Shown one piece after another: positions 46,022 through 56,711 of a stretch of DNA of 64,000 bases; position 1 is the stretch's first letter, and each line of letters starts with the position of its first letter. The notes under the pieces were generated by a model. It ran no database searches. It was not told the origin of the DNA and saw nothing but the letters and a program-made list of their open reading frames with translations. Position numbers and translations under genes: made by a program. Origin of the DNA: an uncultured bacterium (GTDB lineage Bacteria; Planctomycetota; UBA8742; UBA2392); the NCBI GenBank assembly GCA_938014885.1, contig CALLQI010000003.1:397301-461300 (forward strand). Direction: 5' to 3'.

Positions 46022-48652
46022 TTACGGCTTTGCGCTGATTGCGGCTTGGGCGGCGGCTAGTCTGGCTATGGGCACGCGGTATGGGCTGCAGCTTACGTAG
46101 TCCATGCCGGCTTCGTGGCAGAAATGGATGCTTTCGGGGTCGCCGCCGTGTTCGCCGCAGATGCCTACCTTCAGGCCCGGTTTGGCTGCGCGGCCGAGCT
46201 TCACTCCCATCTCAATCAACTTGCCCACGCCTTCGCGGTCGATGGTCGCAAACGGGTCAGTCGGGAAAATCCCGCGCACAACGTAATCGATCAGGAAGCC
46301 TTTTTCTGCGTCGTCGCGCGACACGCCCAGAGTCATCTGTGTCAGGTCGTTCGTGCCGAAGCTGAAGAAGTCCGCCGCCGCGGCCACTTTGTCGGCGGTC
46401 AGGGCCGCGCGCGGCACTTCAATCATGGTGCCGATCTTGACCTTCACCGATGCGCGCTGCTCCAGGTTGAAGCGCGTTAGCTGCTCTTCGATCCGCTTGC
46501 GCAACAGGCTCAGCTCGTTGATCGTGCTGACCAGCGGGATCATGATCTCGACGTCGACGACGATGCCGTTGTCCGTGGCGTCGCGTACGGCCTCAATGAT
46601 TGCCTGCACCTGCATGTCGTAAATGATCGGCTGCTCGATGCCCAACCGGCAGCCGCGCAGGCCCAGCATCGGGTTCATCTCGTGCAGTGCGGCCACGGCG
46701 TCCTGCACCTCGCGCAGCGTGACATCGAGCTGCTCGGCGATCACGCGCTGGATGTTGGGGTCGTGCGGCAGAAACTCGTGCAGCGGCGGGTCCAGCAGCC
46801 GGATTGTGACGGGCAGGCCGTCCATGGCCTCAAACAGGCCGTAGAAGTCGCTGCGCTGGTAGGGCAGCAGCTTGGCAATGGCGGCCTGCTTTTGCTCGTA
46901 GGTGCGCGCAAGGATCATCTCGCGCATCTTGTTGATGCGGTCGCTGTCGAAAAACATGTGCTCCGTGCGGCACAGGCCAATGCCCTCGGCCCCGAATTCT
47001 CGGGCTTTCAGGGCGTCGCGCGGCACGTCGGCGTTGGCGCGCACGCGCATGGTGCGGAACTCGTCGGACCACTCCATGATCGTGCGGAAGTCGCCCGAAA
47101 GTTCCGGCGGCACCGTGGGCACCTCACCCAGCATCACTTCGCCGGTGGCGCCATCGATGCTTATCCGGTCACCTTCGCGCACGATCACTGCACCGGCCCT
47201 GAACAGACGTTCGTGCTCGTCGATTTCGAGGCTGCTGCATCCAGCCACACAGGTCTTGCCCATCTGCCGCGCGACCACCGCCGCGTGGCTTGTGCGGCCG
47301 CCACGGGCAGTCAGGATGCCGCTGGCGGCCGCCATGCCCTTGATGTCTTCGGGGCTGGTTTCTTCGCGCACGAGAATCACGGTGTGGCCCTGCTTAGCCT
47401 GGATTTCGGCCTGCTCCGGCGTGAACACGACCATGCCGCGCGAGGCGCCGGGGCTGGCGGGAATGCCCGTGGCCAGCACCTTCTTGGGTGCTTTGGGGTC
47501 AAAGGTCGGGTGCAGCAACTGGTTCAAACTTGAGGCGTCGATCTTGAGCAGCGCTTCTTGACGTGTCAACACGCCTTCGTCCACGAGGCTGAGCGCGATA
47601 CGCAGCGAGGCCCGGGCCGTGCGCTTGCCGTTGCGGGTCTGCAGCAGGTACAGCCGCTTGTCCTGGATTGTGAACTCGATGTCCTGCATGTCGCGGTAAT
47701 GCTGCTCAAGCGTCTGGCGTGCGGCCATCAGTTGCGCGTACACGTCGGGCATGCGCCTGGCGAGCGCGTCGATGTTCTCAGGCGTGCGCAGGCCGGCGAC
47801 CACGTCTTCGCCCTGGGCGTTGAACATGACGTCGCAATAGAACTCGTTTTCGCCTGTGCTGGGGTTGCGCGTGAAGCCGACGCCGGTGCCGCTGTCTTCA
47901 TTGAGGTTGCCGAACACCATCGCCTGCACGTTGACGGCGGTGCCGATCAGCCCGTGGATGCGGTGGATGCGGCGGTACTCGACGGCGCGCATGTTGTTCC
48001 AGCTTCGGAACACGGCCTCAATCGCGAGTTCGAGTTGCTGCCACGGGTCTTGCGGGAAGGGTTCGCCGGTTTCGCGCTGGTATACGCGCAGCAGCGACTC
48101 GCACAGCGCTTGCAGCTCGGCCGCGGAAAGGTCGGCGTCGCGTTGGGCACCGGCGCGTTTTTTGGCGGCGTTGAGTTCCGCATCAAAGAGCTTGCGGGTG
48201 GCACCCATCACCACGTCGCCGTACATGGTAATGAAGCGGCGAAAGCTGTCCCAGGCAAAGCGCGCGTTGCCGGTTTCGCGGGCCAGGGCCTCGACGGTGA
48301 CGGCGTTCAGCCCCAGGTTCAGCACGGTGTCCATCATGCCGGGCATGCTGGAGGCCGCCCCGCTGCGCACACTGACCAGCAAAGGCTTGGCACCGCCGAA
48401 CTGGCGTTGCACGGCGGCTTCGACGGCGGACATCGCGGCGCGGACTTCATCCATCAGGCCGGCGGGCATGCGGCGGCCGCCGTCGTGATACGCGGCGCAG
48501 ACTTCGGTGCTGAGCGTGAAGCCAGGCGGCACCGGCAGCCCGATCCCGGCCATTTCAGCCAGATTCGCGCCCTTGCCTCCCAGCAGCGCTTTCATGCCGG
48601 CGTTGCCTTCGGCCTTGCCGCCCCCGAATGCGTAGATGCGCTTGGTCACCAT
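46022..48652 (-). CDS. ppdK: Pyruvate phosphate dikinase
   Basis: The 876-residue enzyme interconverts pyruvate, ATP and phosphate with phosphoenolpyruvate, AMP and diphosphate. It has the nucleotide-binding start VYAFGGGKAEGN-like (RIYAFGGGKAEG) and GGKGANLAEM, the phosphohistidine domain with His456 in GGRTSHAAVVARQMGK (His455 in the Clostridium enzyme), and the C-terminal PEP-binding barrel with CGEHGGDPESIHFCHEAGMDYVSCSP. Full length is as expected. ATG 48652 (MVTKRIYAF) is chosen over an upstream start that lacks support. It allows reversible PEP formation next to the TCA-type aconitase. Confidence 0.95.
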   Translation of the reverse strand: MVTKRIYAFGGGKAEGNAGMKALLGGKGANLAEMAGIGLPVPPGFTLSTEVCAAYHDGGRRMPAGLMDEVRAAMSAVEAAVQRQFGGAKPLLVSVRSGAASSMPGMMDTVLNLGLNAVTVEALARETGNARFAWDSFRRFITMYGDVVMGATRKLFDAELNAAKKRAGAQRDADLSAAELQALCESLLRVYQRETGEPFPQDPWQQLELAIEAVFRSWNNMRAVEYRRIHRIHGLIGTAVNVQAMVFGNLNEDSGTGVGFTRNPSTGENEFYCDVMFNAQGEDVVAGLRTPENIDALARRMPDVYAQLMAARQTLEQHYRDMQDIEFTIQDKRLYLLQTRNGKRTARASLRIALSLVDEGVLTRQEALLKIDASSLNQLLHPTFDPKAPKKVLATGIPASPGASRGMVVFTPEQAEIQAKQGHTVILVREETSPEDIKGMAAASGILTARGGRTSHAAVVARQMGKTCVAGCSSLEIDEHERLFRAGAVIVREGDRISIDGATGEVMLGEVPTVPPELSGDFRTIMEWSDEFRTMRVRANADVPRDALKAREFGAEGIGLCRTEHMFFDSDRINKMREMILARTYEQKQAAIAKLLPYQRSDFYGLFEAMDGLPVTIRLLDPPLHEFLPHDPNIQRVIAEQLDVTLREVQDAVAALHEMNPMLGLRGCRLGIEQPIIYDMQVQAIIEAVRDATDNGIVVDVEIMIPLVSTINELSLLRKRIEEQLTRFNLEQRASVKVKIGTMIEVPRAALTADKVAAAADFFSFGTNDLTQMTLGVSRDDAEKGFLIDYVVRGIFPTDPFATIDREGVGKLIEMGVKLGRAAKPGLKVGICGEHGGDPESIHFCHEAGMDYVSCSPYRVPIARLAAAQAAISAKP

Positions 48653-48744
48653 GGTCGCGAGGATAGCAATCGCAAGCACCAGTCCAGTCTGTGGAAAGCA
48701 TCCGGATGCTGATTCCGGCCACGGATTGCTTGTATCCTCAAGCG

Positions 48745-49455
48745 ATGCGCCTGCTTTCGTACAACATCCACAAGTGCATCGGCGGCCGTGACCGGCTTTA
48801 CCGCCCTGAGCGCGTGTTTCGCGTCATTGAGCATGAGGCCCCCGACCTGATCTTCCTGCAGGAAGTGGACCGGAACGTCCCGCGCTCGCGGGGGCATGAC
48901 CAGGCGGCAATGTTTGCCGAGCACTTCGGGTTCGCGCACGTTTTTCAGCTCAACCACAAGCTCAAGCAGGGCGGCTACGGCAATCTGATCCTTTCGCGCT
49001 GGCCGATTGCCGAGCACCACCACCTTTCGCTGCGTTTTCGCAACAAGAAGGTGCGCGGTGCACAGGTGGTACGCATCGAATCACCCTGCGGGCCGTTGCG
49101 GCTGGTGAACTGGCACCTTGGGCTATCCGACCGCGAGCGGCAGTGGCAGGTGGCGCACCTTCTGTCGCATCCGGCATATCGCGCGCTGGACGGCCTGCCC
49201 ACGATCATCGCCGGCGACTTCAACGACTGGCGCAATGCGTTGTGCGTTGGCTCGCTCTGCGGGCCCAGCTGGCGGCATCTCACCGCGCCGCCCTCACGTT
49301 TTCGCAGCTTTCCCGCGTGGTTGCCGGTGGGCAGCCTGGATAAGGCTTTCGCCTGTGAACGCATCCGCCTTGAGCGCGCGCACACCGTGGGCAGCATGCT
49401 GGCCCGCAAGGCGTCGGATCATCTGCCGCTTGTGCTCGACTTCGAAATCGCGTGA
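48745..49455 (+). CDS. Endonuclease/exonuclease/phosphatase family hydrolase
   Basis: The 236-residue protein shows the EEP fold: MRLLSYNIHKCIGG at the N-terminus, DLIFLQEVDRN with the metal-binding Glu, LVNWHLGLSDRERQWQ, IIAGDFNDW with the catalytic Asp and Asn, and the C-terminal KASDHLPLVLDFE with the Asp-His pair. Members cleave phosphodiesters in nucleic acids or lipids; the substrate is not evident. No signal peptide is seen. ATG 48745 starts exactly at the conserved first strand. Confidence 0.85.
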   Translation: MRLLSYNIHKCIGGRDRLYRPERVFRVIEHEAPDLIFLQEVDRNVPRSRGHDQAAMFAEHFGFAHVFQLNHKLKQGGYGNLILSRWPIAEHHHLSLRFRNKKVRGAQVVRIESPCGPLRLVNWHLGLSDRERQWQVAHLLSHPAYRALDGLPTIIAGDFNDWRNALCVGSLCGPSWRHLTAPPSRFRSFPAWLPVGSLDKAFACERIRLERAHTVGSMLARKASDHLPLVLDFEIA

Positions 49456-49563
49456 CCAGTGTCGTAACTGGTTCAAAATCGCACACTTCAATACAAGCAA
49501 CACTGGCATACATGCGCTCCGTATACGATAATCCCGGCCCACTGCGGGGCGTGTCAGGCGGGC

Positions 49564-52500
49564 ATGTCAGACGACCAAAAGAACATCGTTGCCGCGATTC
49601 TCGCGGTCCACAGCGGGCGCATCACGCCCGATGAGGCCGCGGCCATGCTGGGCGACCCCGGCAAGGCCCCCTCACTGGTTGATTTCCAGGGCGGCGTAAT
49701 TCCGACGGTGATGCTGTCCGACGCCGACGGCGAAATGATGGAACTGCCCATCATCGATGTGCTGGACAACCCGGCGTTGCAGAAGAAAGCGCTGAAGGAC
49801 ATCGGCATCGCCGAACAGGCGCAGGCGACACTGTTCAACTTCGGCAACGGCCAGAACAAACCCGGCGACAACACGAAAATGCGCGTGCTGCATGACACGC
49901 TCAAGCAGGTGGCGGGCGCGCGCAAGCTCAGCGAAAGCGAAATCCGCCCCGGCGAGGCCGGCTCAGAAAGCCCGACCCAGGGCCCGCGCAAGAACACCAC
50001 CGTGCGCCTGACGACCAGCAAGTTCTTGGAGAACTTCGGCGTCACCGGCGACAAGTATGAAGTAAAGAAAGAGCACGCCCGCGGCGGTATGGGCCGCGTG
50101 CTGCTGGCCAAGGATCGCACGATTGGCCGCGACGTAGCGCTGAAAGAGCTGTTGCCGGGCATGGCCGGCAGCAGCAGCATCCCCGGCAGCATCCCGCAGG
50201 ATGCCTCAGGCAGCGGCGGCATCGTCGAGCGATTCTTGCGCGAGGCCAAGATCACCGGCCAGCTTGAGCACCCGAACATCGTGCCGGTCTATGAAATCGG
50301 CAAGAACGACGACAACAGCGTCTACTACACCATGCGCTTCATTCGCGGCGTCACCGTGGCAGACCGGTTGCGCGACATCCGCAAGGACGAAAGCCTCAGA
50401 GCCGACGAAAAGCTCGCGGCCCGCATCAAGCTGCTGGAGCGCTTCATCGACGTGTGCCACGCCATAGGCTACGCGCACAGCAAGGGTGTGATCCATCGCG
50501 ACCTGAAGCCCGATAACATCATGCTGGGTGATTACGGCGAAACCCTGGTGCTGGACTGGGGCCTCGCCCGCGTCAAAGGCCAGGAAGACAAGGCCCTGCG
50601 CGACCTCGCCAAGGGCAGCATCCGCCTTTCCGCCAGCCTGTTTGAGGCCGACAGCCAGGCCCTCACCATCGACGGCAGCATCGTCGGCACGCCCGCATAC
50701 ATGCCGCCGGAACAAGCACGCGGCGAACTGGACCAGGTCGACGAACAAAGCGACGTCTACGCCCTGGGCGCCGTGCTGTACCAGATTTTGACTGGCCACG
50801 CGCCCTATGAAGGCCCGATGGCGGCGCTGATCATCCAGCAGGTGCTGGCCGGCCCGCCGCTGCGCGTGCGTGCACGCGAACCGAAAGTCCCGCCTGAGCT
50901 TGAGGCGCTGGTCGAAAAGGCCATGGCGCGCGACAAGTCGCAGCGCATCAATTCGGCCCTTGAGCTGGCCAGTGAGGTGCAGGCATTCCGCGACGGCCGC
51001 ACGCTCGGCAGCTATGACTACAGCGCGAGCGAGATGGTGGCTCGCTTCCTGAAGCAGCACCGCACCAGCGTCGGCTTTGCGACGCTGTGCGTGCTGCTGA
51101 TGATCGCCGGCGCCGTGTGGGGTCTGCAGCAGCTTGCCAAGCAGCGCGATGACGCCCTGCAGGCGCGCGATGTGGCCGAGCAGAAGACCAACGAAAGCAA
51201 CGAGTTGCTGAAGCTGGCCCAAAGCGAGCGCGCGGCCAAGGAAGCGTTGGAAGAAGAAGCCCGCAAGAACGCCATCGCGCAACTCGAAAGCCGCGTGGGC
51301 GAAGCCGAGAAGCTGCTGGCCACGATCAAGGGCATGCGCATCGAGCCCGCCATTGAAGACCTTCGCTGGCGCAATGAGGACTACAAGTCCTACATGGCGG
51401 CCGAGAACAGCAACTTCATTGAGCTGGAGGCGTTTGAGCAGCAGGACAACGGCGTGCTGCTTTCGACGCTGCTCGGCTACATCACAGCACAGCAAAGCCT
51501 GCTGGACCTGCTGGACGGCCCCGCCGGCGCCAAGCTGCCCGACGCGCTGCGCGACATTGACCTGGGCGTTGAACGCGAACGCCTGCGCGAACTGCGCCTT
51601 GAGGCCGCGACACTGGCCCGCATGAATGGCGACTTTTCGCTGGCGCTGCTGCTGATTTCCGGCGCGAAGATGGAGCAGGCCCGCCTGGCCGAGGAACAGA
51701 AGCTGATTGAAGTCGCCCGCGTTGCCATGTTGCGGCTGCACGAACGGCGCATCCAGGAAGCACTGAATGATGTCGAAAAGGGCCTGAACCGCGTCGATCG
51801 CGAAAGTTTTGACACGCTTGAGGCCTACATTGAGCGCCTTTCCACCTACCGCGAGCCAGAGACGGTGCAGGTGCTGGCGCTTGAACTGGACGACTTGCGC
51901 CGCCGTGCCCGCAACCCTCGCAGCACATGGGCACAGCCTGATCGAGACCTGGCGGCGCTGATCCTGCGCGTGCTCGGCAACATGGAGCGTCCGCATGAAA
52001 CCGTGCCGCTGCTGGCCGGACTGATGGGCGAATGCCGCCACGACTGGCTGGCGATTGAGGCCGCCCACGCGATTGCGGCAACCGGCAGCACGGCCGCGTT
52101 CGAAACTCTGCTGCCTGAGCTGCAGCGTCGGGGGCTGGACTTCTGGAAAGAGATCGCGGCCGGGTTCGGCAAGCTGCCGATGCCTGAGCGCGTGCGCACT
52201 CCGCGCTTTGCCGCTGACTTCATTGATCGCAGCATCAGCTTGCGCGCCGCCGGCAAGTACGCCGAGGCCATCGAAGCCGCAAGCAACGCGCTGAACTTGA
52301 ATGAAGGTTCGTCCAACGCGCTGTTGCAGCGCGGCTTGGCACGGGCGGCATCGGGTAACGTGGACGCGGCGATTGCTGACCTGATCGGCGCGGAGAATGT
52401 CGTCAACGATGCGGCCCTGCACTACGAAATCCTGCTCGCGCGCGGCGATCTGCGCGACCCGATGCGCGAGGCCGCCCGCAAGCTTGCCGACTATGAAGCC

Positions 52501-54327
52501 GCGATCAAGCTGCAGGGCGAAAACGCCCGAGGTTACGCGCGTCGGGCAGCCGCCTACGGCGCGCGCTACATGCTGCGCGAGGCCATTGCCGACTATGACC
52601 GCGCGCTGGAACTGGCGCCTGAGGTGGTGCAGACCTACCTGGATTACGGCACCCTGCTGGGCTCACGCGCCATGGCCCGCGAGGCCGAAGCGGTGCTGAC
52701 CCGCGCCGTGGACCGCTGGCCCGATGACTGGCGCCCGCGTTCGGCTCGGGCATGGCTGCGGCGCGAGCACGGCCTTGGCCAGGCGATGGAAGACGCCAAG
52801 GCAGCCGTTGAGTTGAACCCGAACGACGCCAAATCGTGGAACGTGATGTCGCAGCTGTACTTCGCGCACTCGAACTTCGTCGATGGCATCGACGCCGCCA
52901 ACCGAGCCCAGGAAGCCAACCCCAATGAGTGGCTCGCGATCTACTACCGTGGACTGCACCGCCACAAATGGCAGGAACAGGCAGATGGCCAGTACGCCAA
53001 CGGAACCCTTACACCCGGCGGTATGGGCGGCTCAGGCGGCACAACCGAAGGACCCGGCGACACGGCCGAGGCCGCCTTCAAGCGCGTGCGCGACAGCCGG
53101 CTTAGTGCCGCCGCAGCCGATTTTGCCGAGGCGTCACGCATTGAGCCCACCGACTTCCGAACCAGCTACCTGCACGCCGACACGCTGATGCAGCTTGAGC
53201 GCTGGGACGACGCGTTTGAAGTCGTGGACAAGGCCCTGCAACTGAACCCCTTCTGCTTCATGCGCTGGGGTGGCGACGTGATCCCTGTGATGCGCCACTG
53301 GCACATGGCACTGGCGCACCGCGACCTGATGAAGCGCGACCCGGCCAATGACCTGGAACGCATCCACAAAGTGATGATGCTGGCGTCGATGGCTGCCGCC
53401 GGCCGCACCATGGTTTTCCCTGAGCGCACGGTACCGGCATTGCAGCAGGCAGTGGCGCTGATGGATGACCTGATGTCGCGCGCCGGAAGCCTGAAGCCCG
53501 ACGAGGTGCCCGTGTTGTGCTACGCGCAGGACCGGCTGATTGACGCGCTTACAGCGGGCGGCCAGCGCAACTTCCAGCTTGAGGCCGCGCGCCAGCTTGA
53601 GCTGCGTCGCAAGCTTGGACGTTTCCTGGACTATGACTTCCACATTCGCGCGATGATCATCTATGGCGCGATTGCGGGCGGCTACCGCAACTCGAACCTG
53701 GATGTGCTGGCCGAAACCAAGGACGGGCGTGCAGCGATGCACGCGGGCCTGCGCGCCTTGGGCCAGGACGAGCGCGCCGCCAAAGTTGACGAAAACATGG
53801 CGCTGGCGCTGGCTGACCTCAAGGCTGCCGCCGACAAGGGCATGCGCGTGGCCGGCATGACCCCGGGCTGGGACTTTGGCATGCTGAACCAGTTGCGCGA
53901 GCTGCCCGGTTTTGCGGACGTGAACGCGACCCTGCGCTCTGAGCCCGTTAACGCGCCGGGGCCCGAATCTGCCTACGATGAGATCATGGTGCTGGTCAGC
54001 GTCGTGCAGTATGGGCCGGCATGGGAGGCCGGCATGCGGCCCTACGACCAGCTGGTGTCGGTGGACGGCAAGGCTGTCTTTTCTGCGCAGGAGTTCATGG
54101 CCGCGTGGGGGGCCATTCCTGAGGGGCAGGAAGCGACGATTCGCCTGACGCGCTTCAGCCTGCGCGGCGCGGAACTTGAGATTCGCAAGGACGCCGAAGG
54201 CAAGCCGCTGCTGGACCAGCAGGGCTTCGTGCAGTACGTGTCGGAAGACATCGACATCAAGGTCAGGCGCGGCTTCCTGGGTATCAACATCGGCCGGGGA
54301 ATGCTGCCCCCGCGCTTCCCGCGATAA
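49564..54327 (+). CDS. Giant Ser/Thr protein kinase with TPR and PDZ domains
   Basis: The 1587-residue protein has an N-terminal region of about 165 residues with no known domain, a Hanks-type kinase (about 168-450) with Gly loop GGMGRV, Lys194 in DVALKELLPG, HRDLKPDN (Asp313) and DWG at Asp331 in place of DFG, then IVGTPAYMPPEQA. A single membrane helix (about 502-521) and a coiled coil follow. The long remainder contains helical solenoid and TPR repeats (about 890-1230) and a C-terminal PDZ domain (about 1475-1535). The PDZ/TPR part probably faces the periplasm and senses a peptide or protein partner. Catalytic residues look complete. The substrate is unknown. Confidence 0.9.
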   Translation: MSDDQKNIVAAILAVHSGRITPDEAAAMLGDPGKAPSLVDFQGGVIPTVMLSDADGEMMELPIIDVLDNPALQKKALKDIGIAEQAQATLFNFGNGQNKPGDNTKMRVLHDTLKQVAGARKLSESEIRPGEAGSESPTQGPRKNTTVRLTTSKFLENFGVTGDKYEVKKEHARGGMGRVLLAKDRTIGRDVALKELLPGMAGSSSIPGSIPQDASGSGGIVERFLREAKITGQLEHPNIVPVYEIGKNDDNSVYYTMRFIRGVTVADRLRDIRKDESLRADEKLAARIKLLERFIDVCHAIGYAHSKGVIHRDLKPDNIMLGDYGETLVLDWGLARVKGQEDKALRDLAKGSIRLSASLFEADSQALTIDGSIVGTPAYMPPEQARGELDQVDEQSDVYALGAVLYQILTGHAPYEGPMAALIIQQVLAGPPLRVRAREPKVPPELEALVEKAMARDKSQRINSALELASEVQAFRDGRTLGSYDYSASEMVARFLKQHRTSVGFATLCVLLMIAGAVWGLQQLAKQRDDALQARDVAEQKTNESNELLKLAQSERAAKEALEEEARKNAIAQLESRVGEAEKLLATIKGMRIEPAIEDLRWRNEDYKSYMAAENSNFIELEAFEQQDNGVLLSTLLGYITAQQSLLDLLDGPAGAKLPDALRDIDLGVERERLRELRLEAATLARMNGDFSLALLLISGAKMEQARLAEEQKLIEVARVAMLRLHERRIQEALNDVEKGLNRVDRESFDTLEAYIERLSTYREPETVQVLALELDDLRRRARNPRSTWAQPDRDLAALILRVLGNMERPHETVPLLAGLMGECRHDWLAIEAAHAIAATGSTAAFETLLPELQRRGLDFWKEIAAGFGKLPMPERVRTPRFAADFIDRSISLRAAGKYAEAIEAASNALNLNEGSSNALLQRGLARAASGNVDAAIADLIGAENVVNDAALHYEILLARGDLRDPMREAARKLADYEAAIKLQGENARGYARRAAAYGARYMLREAIADYDRALELAPEVVQTYLDYGTLLGSRAMAREAEAVLTRAVDRWPDDWRPRSARAWLRREHGLGQAMEDAKAAVELNPNDAKSWNVMSQLYFAHSNFVDGIDAANRAQEANPNEWLAIYYRGLHRHKWQEQADGQYANGTLTPGGMGGSGGTTEGPGDTAEAAFKRVRDSRLSAAAADFAEASRIEPTDFRTSYLHADTLMQLERWDDAFEVVDKALQLNPFCFMRWGGDVIPVMRHWHMALAHRDLMKRDPANDLERIHKVMMLASMAAAGRTMVFPERTVPALQQAVALMDDLMSRAGSLKPDEVPVLCYAQDRLIDALTAGGQRNFQLEAARQLELRRKLGRFLDYDFHIRAMIIYGAIAGGYRNSNLDVLAETKDGRAAMHAGLRALGQDERAAKVDENMALALADLKAAADKGMRVAGMTPGWDFGMLNQLRELPGFADVNATLRSEPVNAPGPESAYDEIMVLVSVVQYGPAWEAGMRPYDQLVSVDGKAVFSAQEFMAAWGAIPEGQEATIRLTRFSLRGAELEIRKDAEGKPLLDQQGFVQYVSEDIDIKVRRGFLGINIGRGMLPPRFPR

Positions 54328-54358
54328 GGCCACCGGACCGCGGACTTCCAGTCTGCGA

Positions 54359-56656
54359 TTACCACTCCAGTTTGCGGCCGGCCAGCGCGTCGATCGTTAC
54401 GATGCGTTTGGCGCTTCGGTTTCGGCTTTGCATGTGCAGCTTCCATACCGGGATGAATACCGGCTGGATGGACTTGGGCGTCGCGTTGTAAAGCTTCTTG
54501 AAGCGGTCCTTCACCACTTCGTCTGGCTGGCGGCCTCGCACTTCGGCTTCGACCAGCTTCAGCTGCGCGGGCGGGGCTTCGGTAAACGTGGCGTGGTTGT
54601 CAAAATCCACGACCTTGCTGGCGTACTCGCCTTGCTTCTCGACTAGCAGCACGCCGTCTTGCGGGTCGAACAGCACGACCTTCAGGTTGCCGGGGTGCAG
54701 GTAGACATGATCGGTCAGTTCGTCGGTGGCCTTGAGGTTCAGGCTGAGGATACGCTGCCACAGCGCGCGCGTGACTTTCTCGCGGAACGAGAGTTGCAGC
54801 ACCAGCCGGAACTCTGTTTCGTAATCCACCACCTCTTCATCTTCGCCGATGAAGCCCAGGGTCTTGGTTTCGCGCAGTTCGCGGCCCAGGCGTTCAGCGT
54901 CGTTGCGCGTCACGCGAGTGACCAGCACTTTCACTTTACGGTCAAGCCCGAGATCCGGCCGCAGGCCCGTGGCCAACGACCAGTAGCGCACGACGCGCCC
55001 GGCCTTGAAGCTGCGCGCGCGGCCGGCGGCTTCCAGTTTGCGCAGGCGGGTGCGCGCGGCACCTTCGCCCAGACCGGCCTTGCTGGCGAATTCGCCGGCA
55101 CTCATGCTGGATGCCTTGGCGAGGATGCTGTCGGACTCTTCCAGTTCAGCATCGCGCTTTTGCACGGCTGAGGGCGTGGCCGGCTCGTCCTCAAGCTCTT
55201 CTTCATCTTCCTCGGCAGCTTCCCCGGATTCCTCTTCGGCTTCTTCTGCGGTTTCTTCTGTGGCTTCTTCTGCTTCGTCAACGAGATCGTCGGCGGATTC
55301 CTCGTCCTGCTCGGCGTCTTCGTCTTCGTCGTCGGACTTTGCCTTCAGCCGCGCTTCCAGTTCATCCAGGCGTTCGCGGCAGGTTTCGTCGATCAGCTTT
55401 TCGATGCGCTCGTCGTCGAGAGTCTCGTGCTTCGTATACAGCCAGCGGCAGCCAAGCCGGTGCGTCTGCTTGAAATTGTCGGGGCTGATCAGGATGAACT
55501 GGCCGGGCGTCAGTGCCGGCAGCTCTTCCATGATCGTGTCCACCTGCACCGGGTCCAGCGCCTTCACCGTGGGCTGCACCTTGGCCATGTCCTGGCGCGT
55601 GGTGAGCCGGCCGAGCGCCCAGGTGCCGAACTGCGCCATCGCCTTGTAGTCCACGTCGGCGGGGTTCTGCGTTGCCATCAGGCAGCACACGCCGTACTTG
55701 CGCGCCTGCTTGAACAGCAGGCTCAGCGCGGGTTTGCACGCGGGCTTGCGAACCGGCGGAATGAACGGCGCGACTTCGTCGATGTAAAAAAGCGCTTGCA
55801 GCTCCTGGCTCGGGTTGCGCAGCATCCATGAGTACAGGCGTTCGGTCAGGGCGGCCACGAAGAACTCTTTGTCTTCCTGGCTGTTCAGCGTGTTCAGGTA
55901 AATGATGCTCAGGCGTGTTTTGCCTTCAATCGGCGCGGAATCAGGGCCGCGGCCGAGCAGCAGGTCGATATCCAGCGCCAGGCCTTCATGAAACAGCAGG
56001 CGGCGCGCGCCCACATCGAGCCGCGCGAGCTTCTGGCTGGCCTGGTCAAGCTTCTTGGCATCGACGTACTTCGTGAATTCGGCCTTGGCCGTGTCATCCA
56101 GGTTCAGCAGCCACGCCGTGAATTCGTCCAGGTTGCGCGGGGCCTTGCCGCGTTTGGCCTGGGCTGCAATCGCTCGGTCGAACACGGCCACCAGCCCGGC
56201 GCCGTCATCACTGTCGAGGTCGTAGCCCAGCAGGCTCACGATCATGCTGGCCATGTTGGTGATGGCGTGCACGCGCTCGGATGCTGGCAGCGCCGACATG
56301 TCCGAGGCAATCGGGTCGGCACTCATGGCCACGCCCTTGCGGCTGGCGGGCGTGAAAATCACCGGGTCTACCTTGGCTGCGAATTCGGCGGCCAGGGCCG
56401 GGTCAACGCCTTTCTCGATCAGCTTCTGCGGGTTGTCGGCGAACAGGGCCAGGCTGCAAAGGTCGCCCTGCGGGTCGATCAGGATGGCGGGGATGCCATT
56501 GCGGATCACCTCTTCGGTGATGATCTTGCAGAAGACCGTCTTGCCGCTGCCACTGCTGCCCAACGCCATGGCGTGGCGCAGCAGGCTTTCGGGCTTGAGC
56601 TCAAGTTTCGCGGCTGGGTTCGTGGTACGGTCAAAGCCGACAAAGACGCGCGACAT
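54359..56656 (-). CDS. HerA-like ATPase/helicase
   Basis: The 765-residue protein has a Walker A motif GSSGSGKT at residues 33-40, Walker B in LQALFYIDEVAPFIPP, and the arginine-finger region CLMATQNPADVDYKAMAQF, as in HerA/FtsK-like ATPases and the DUF853/DUF87 group. A very acidic, Glu/Asp-rich linker (about 437-487) separates the ATPase from a C-terminal region with a helix-turn-helix-like SAGEFASKAGLGEGAARTRL. It may move along or process DNA. ATG 56656 is supported by AGGAG. It is convergent with the giant kinase gene, with only 31 bp between stops. Confidence 0.82.
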   Translation of the reverse strand: MSRVFVGFDRTTNPAAKLELKPESLLRHAMALGSSGSGKTVFCKIITEEVIRNGIPAILIDPQGDLCSLALFADNPQKLIEKGVDPALAAEFAAKVDPVIFTPASRKGVAMSADPIASDMSALPASERVHAITNMASMIVSLLGYDLDSDDGAGLVAVFDRAIAAQAKRGKAPRNLDEFTAWLLNLDDTAKAEFTKYVDAKKLDQASQKLARLDVGARRLLFHEGLALDIDLLLGRGPDSAPIEGKTRLSIIYLNTLNSQEDKEFFVAALTERLYSWMLRNPSQELQALFYIDEVAPFIPPVRKPACKPALSLLFKQARKYGVCCLMATQNPADVDYKAMAQFGTWALGRLTTRQDMAKVQPTVKALDPVQVDTIMEELPALTPGQFILISPDNFKQTHRLGCRWLYTKHETLDDERIEKLIDETCRERLDELEARLKAKSDDEDEDAEQDEESADDLVDEAEEATEETAEEAEEESGEAAEEDEEELEDEPATPSAVQKRDAELEESDSILAKASSMSAGEFASKAGLGEGAARTRLRKLEAAGRARSFKAGRVVRYWSLATGLRPDLGLDRKVKVLVTRVTRNDAERLGRELRETKTLGFIGEDEEVVDYETEFRLVLQLSFREKVTRALWQRILSLNLKATDELTDHVYLHPGNLKVVLFDPQDGVLLVEKQGEYASKVVDFDNHATFTEAPPAQLKLVEAEVRGRQPDEVVKDRFKKLYNATPKSIQPVFIPVWKLHMQSRNRSAKRIVTIDALAGRKLEW

Positions 56657-56711
56657 GTTTGCTCCTGTTGACAGGCCTGCCCACGAAAAAGGCCGACGAA
56701 AACGGCCGACG

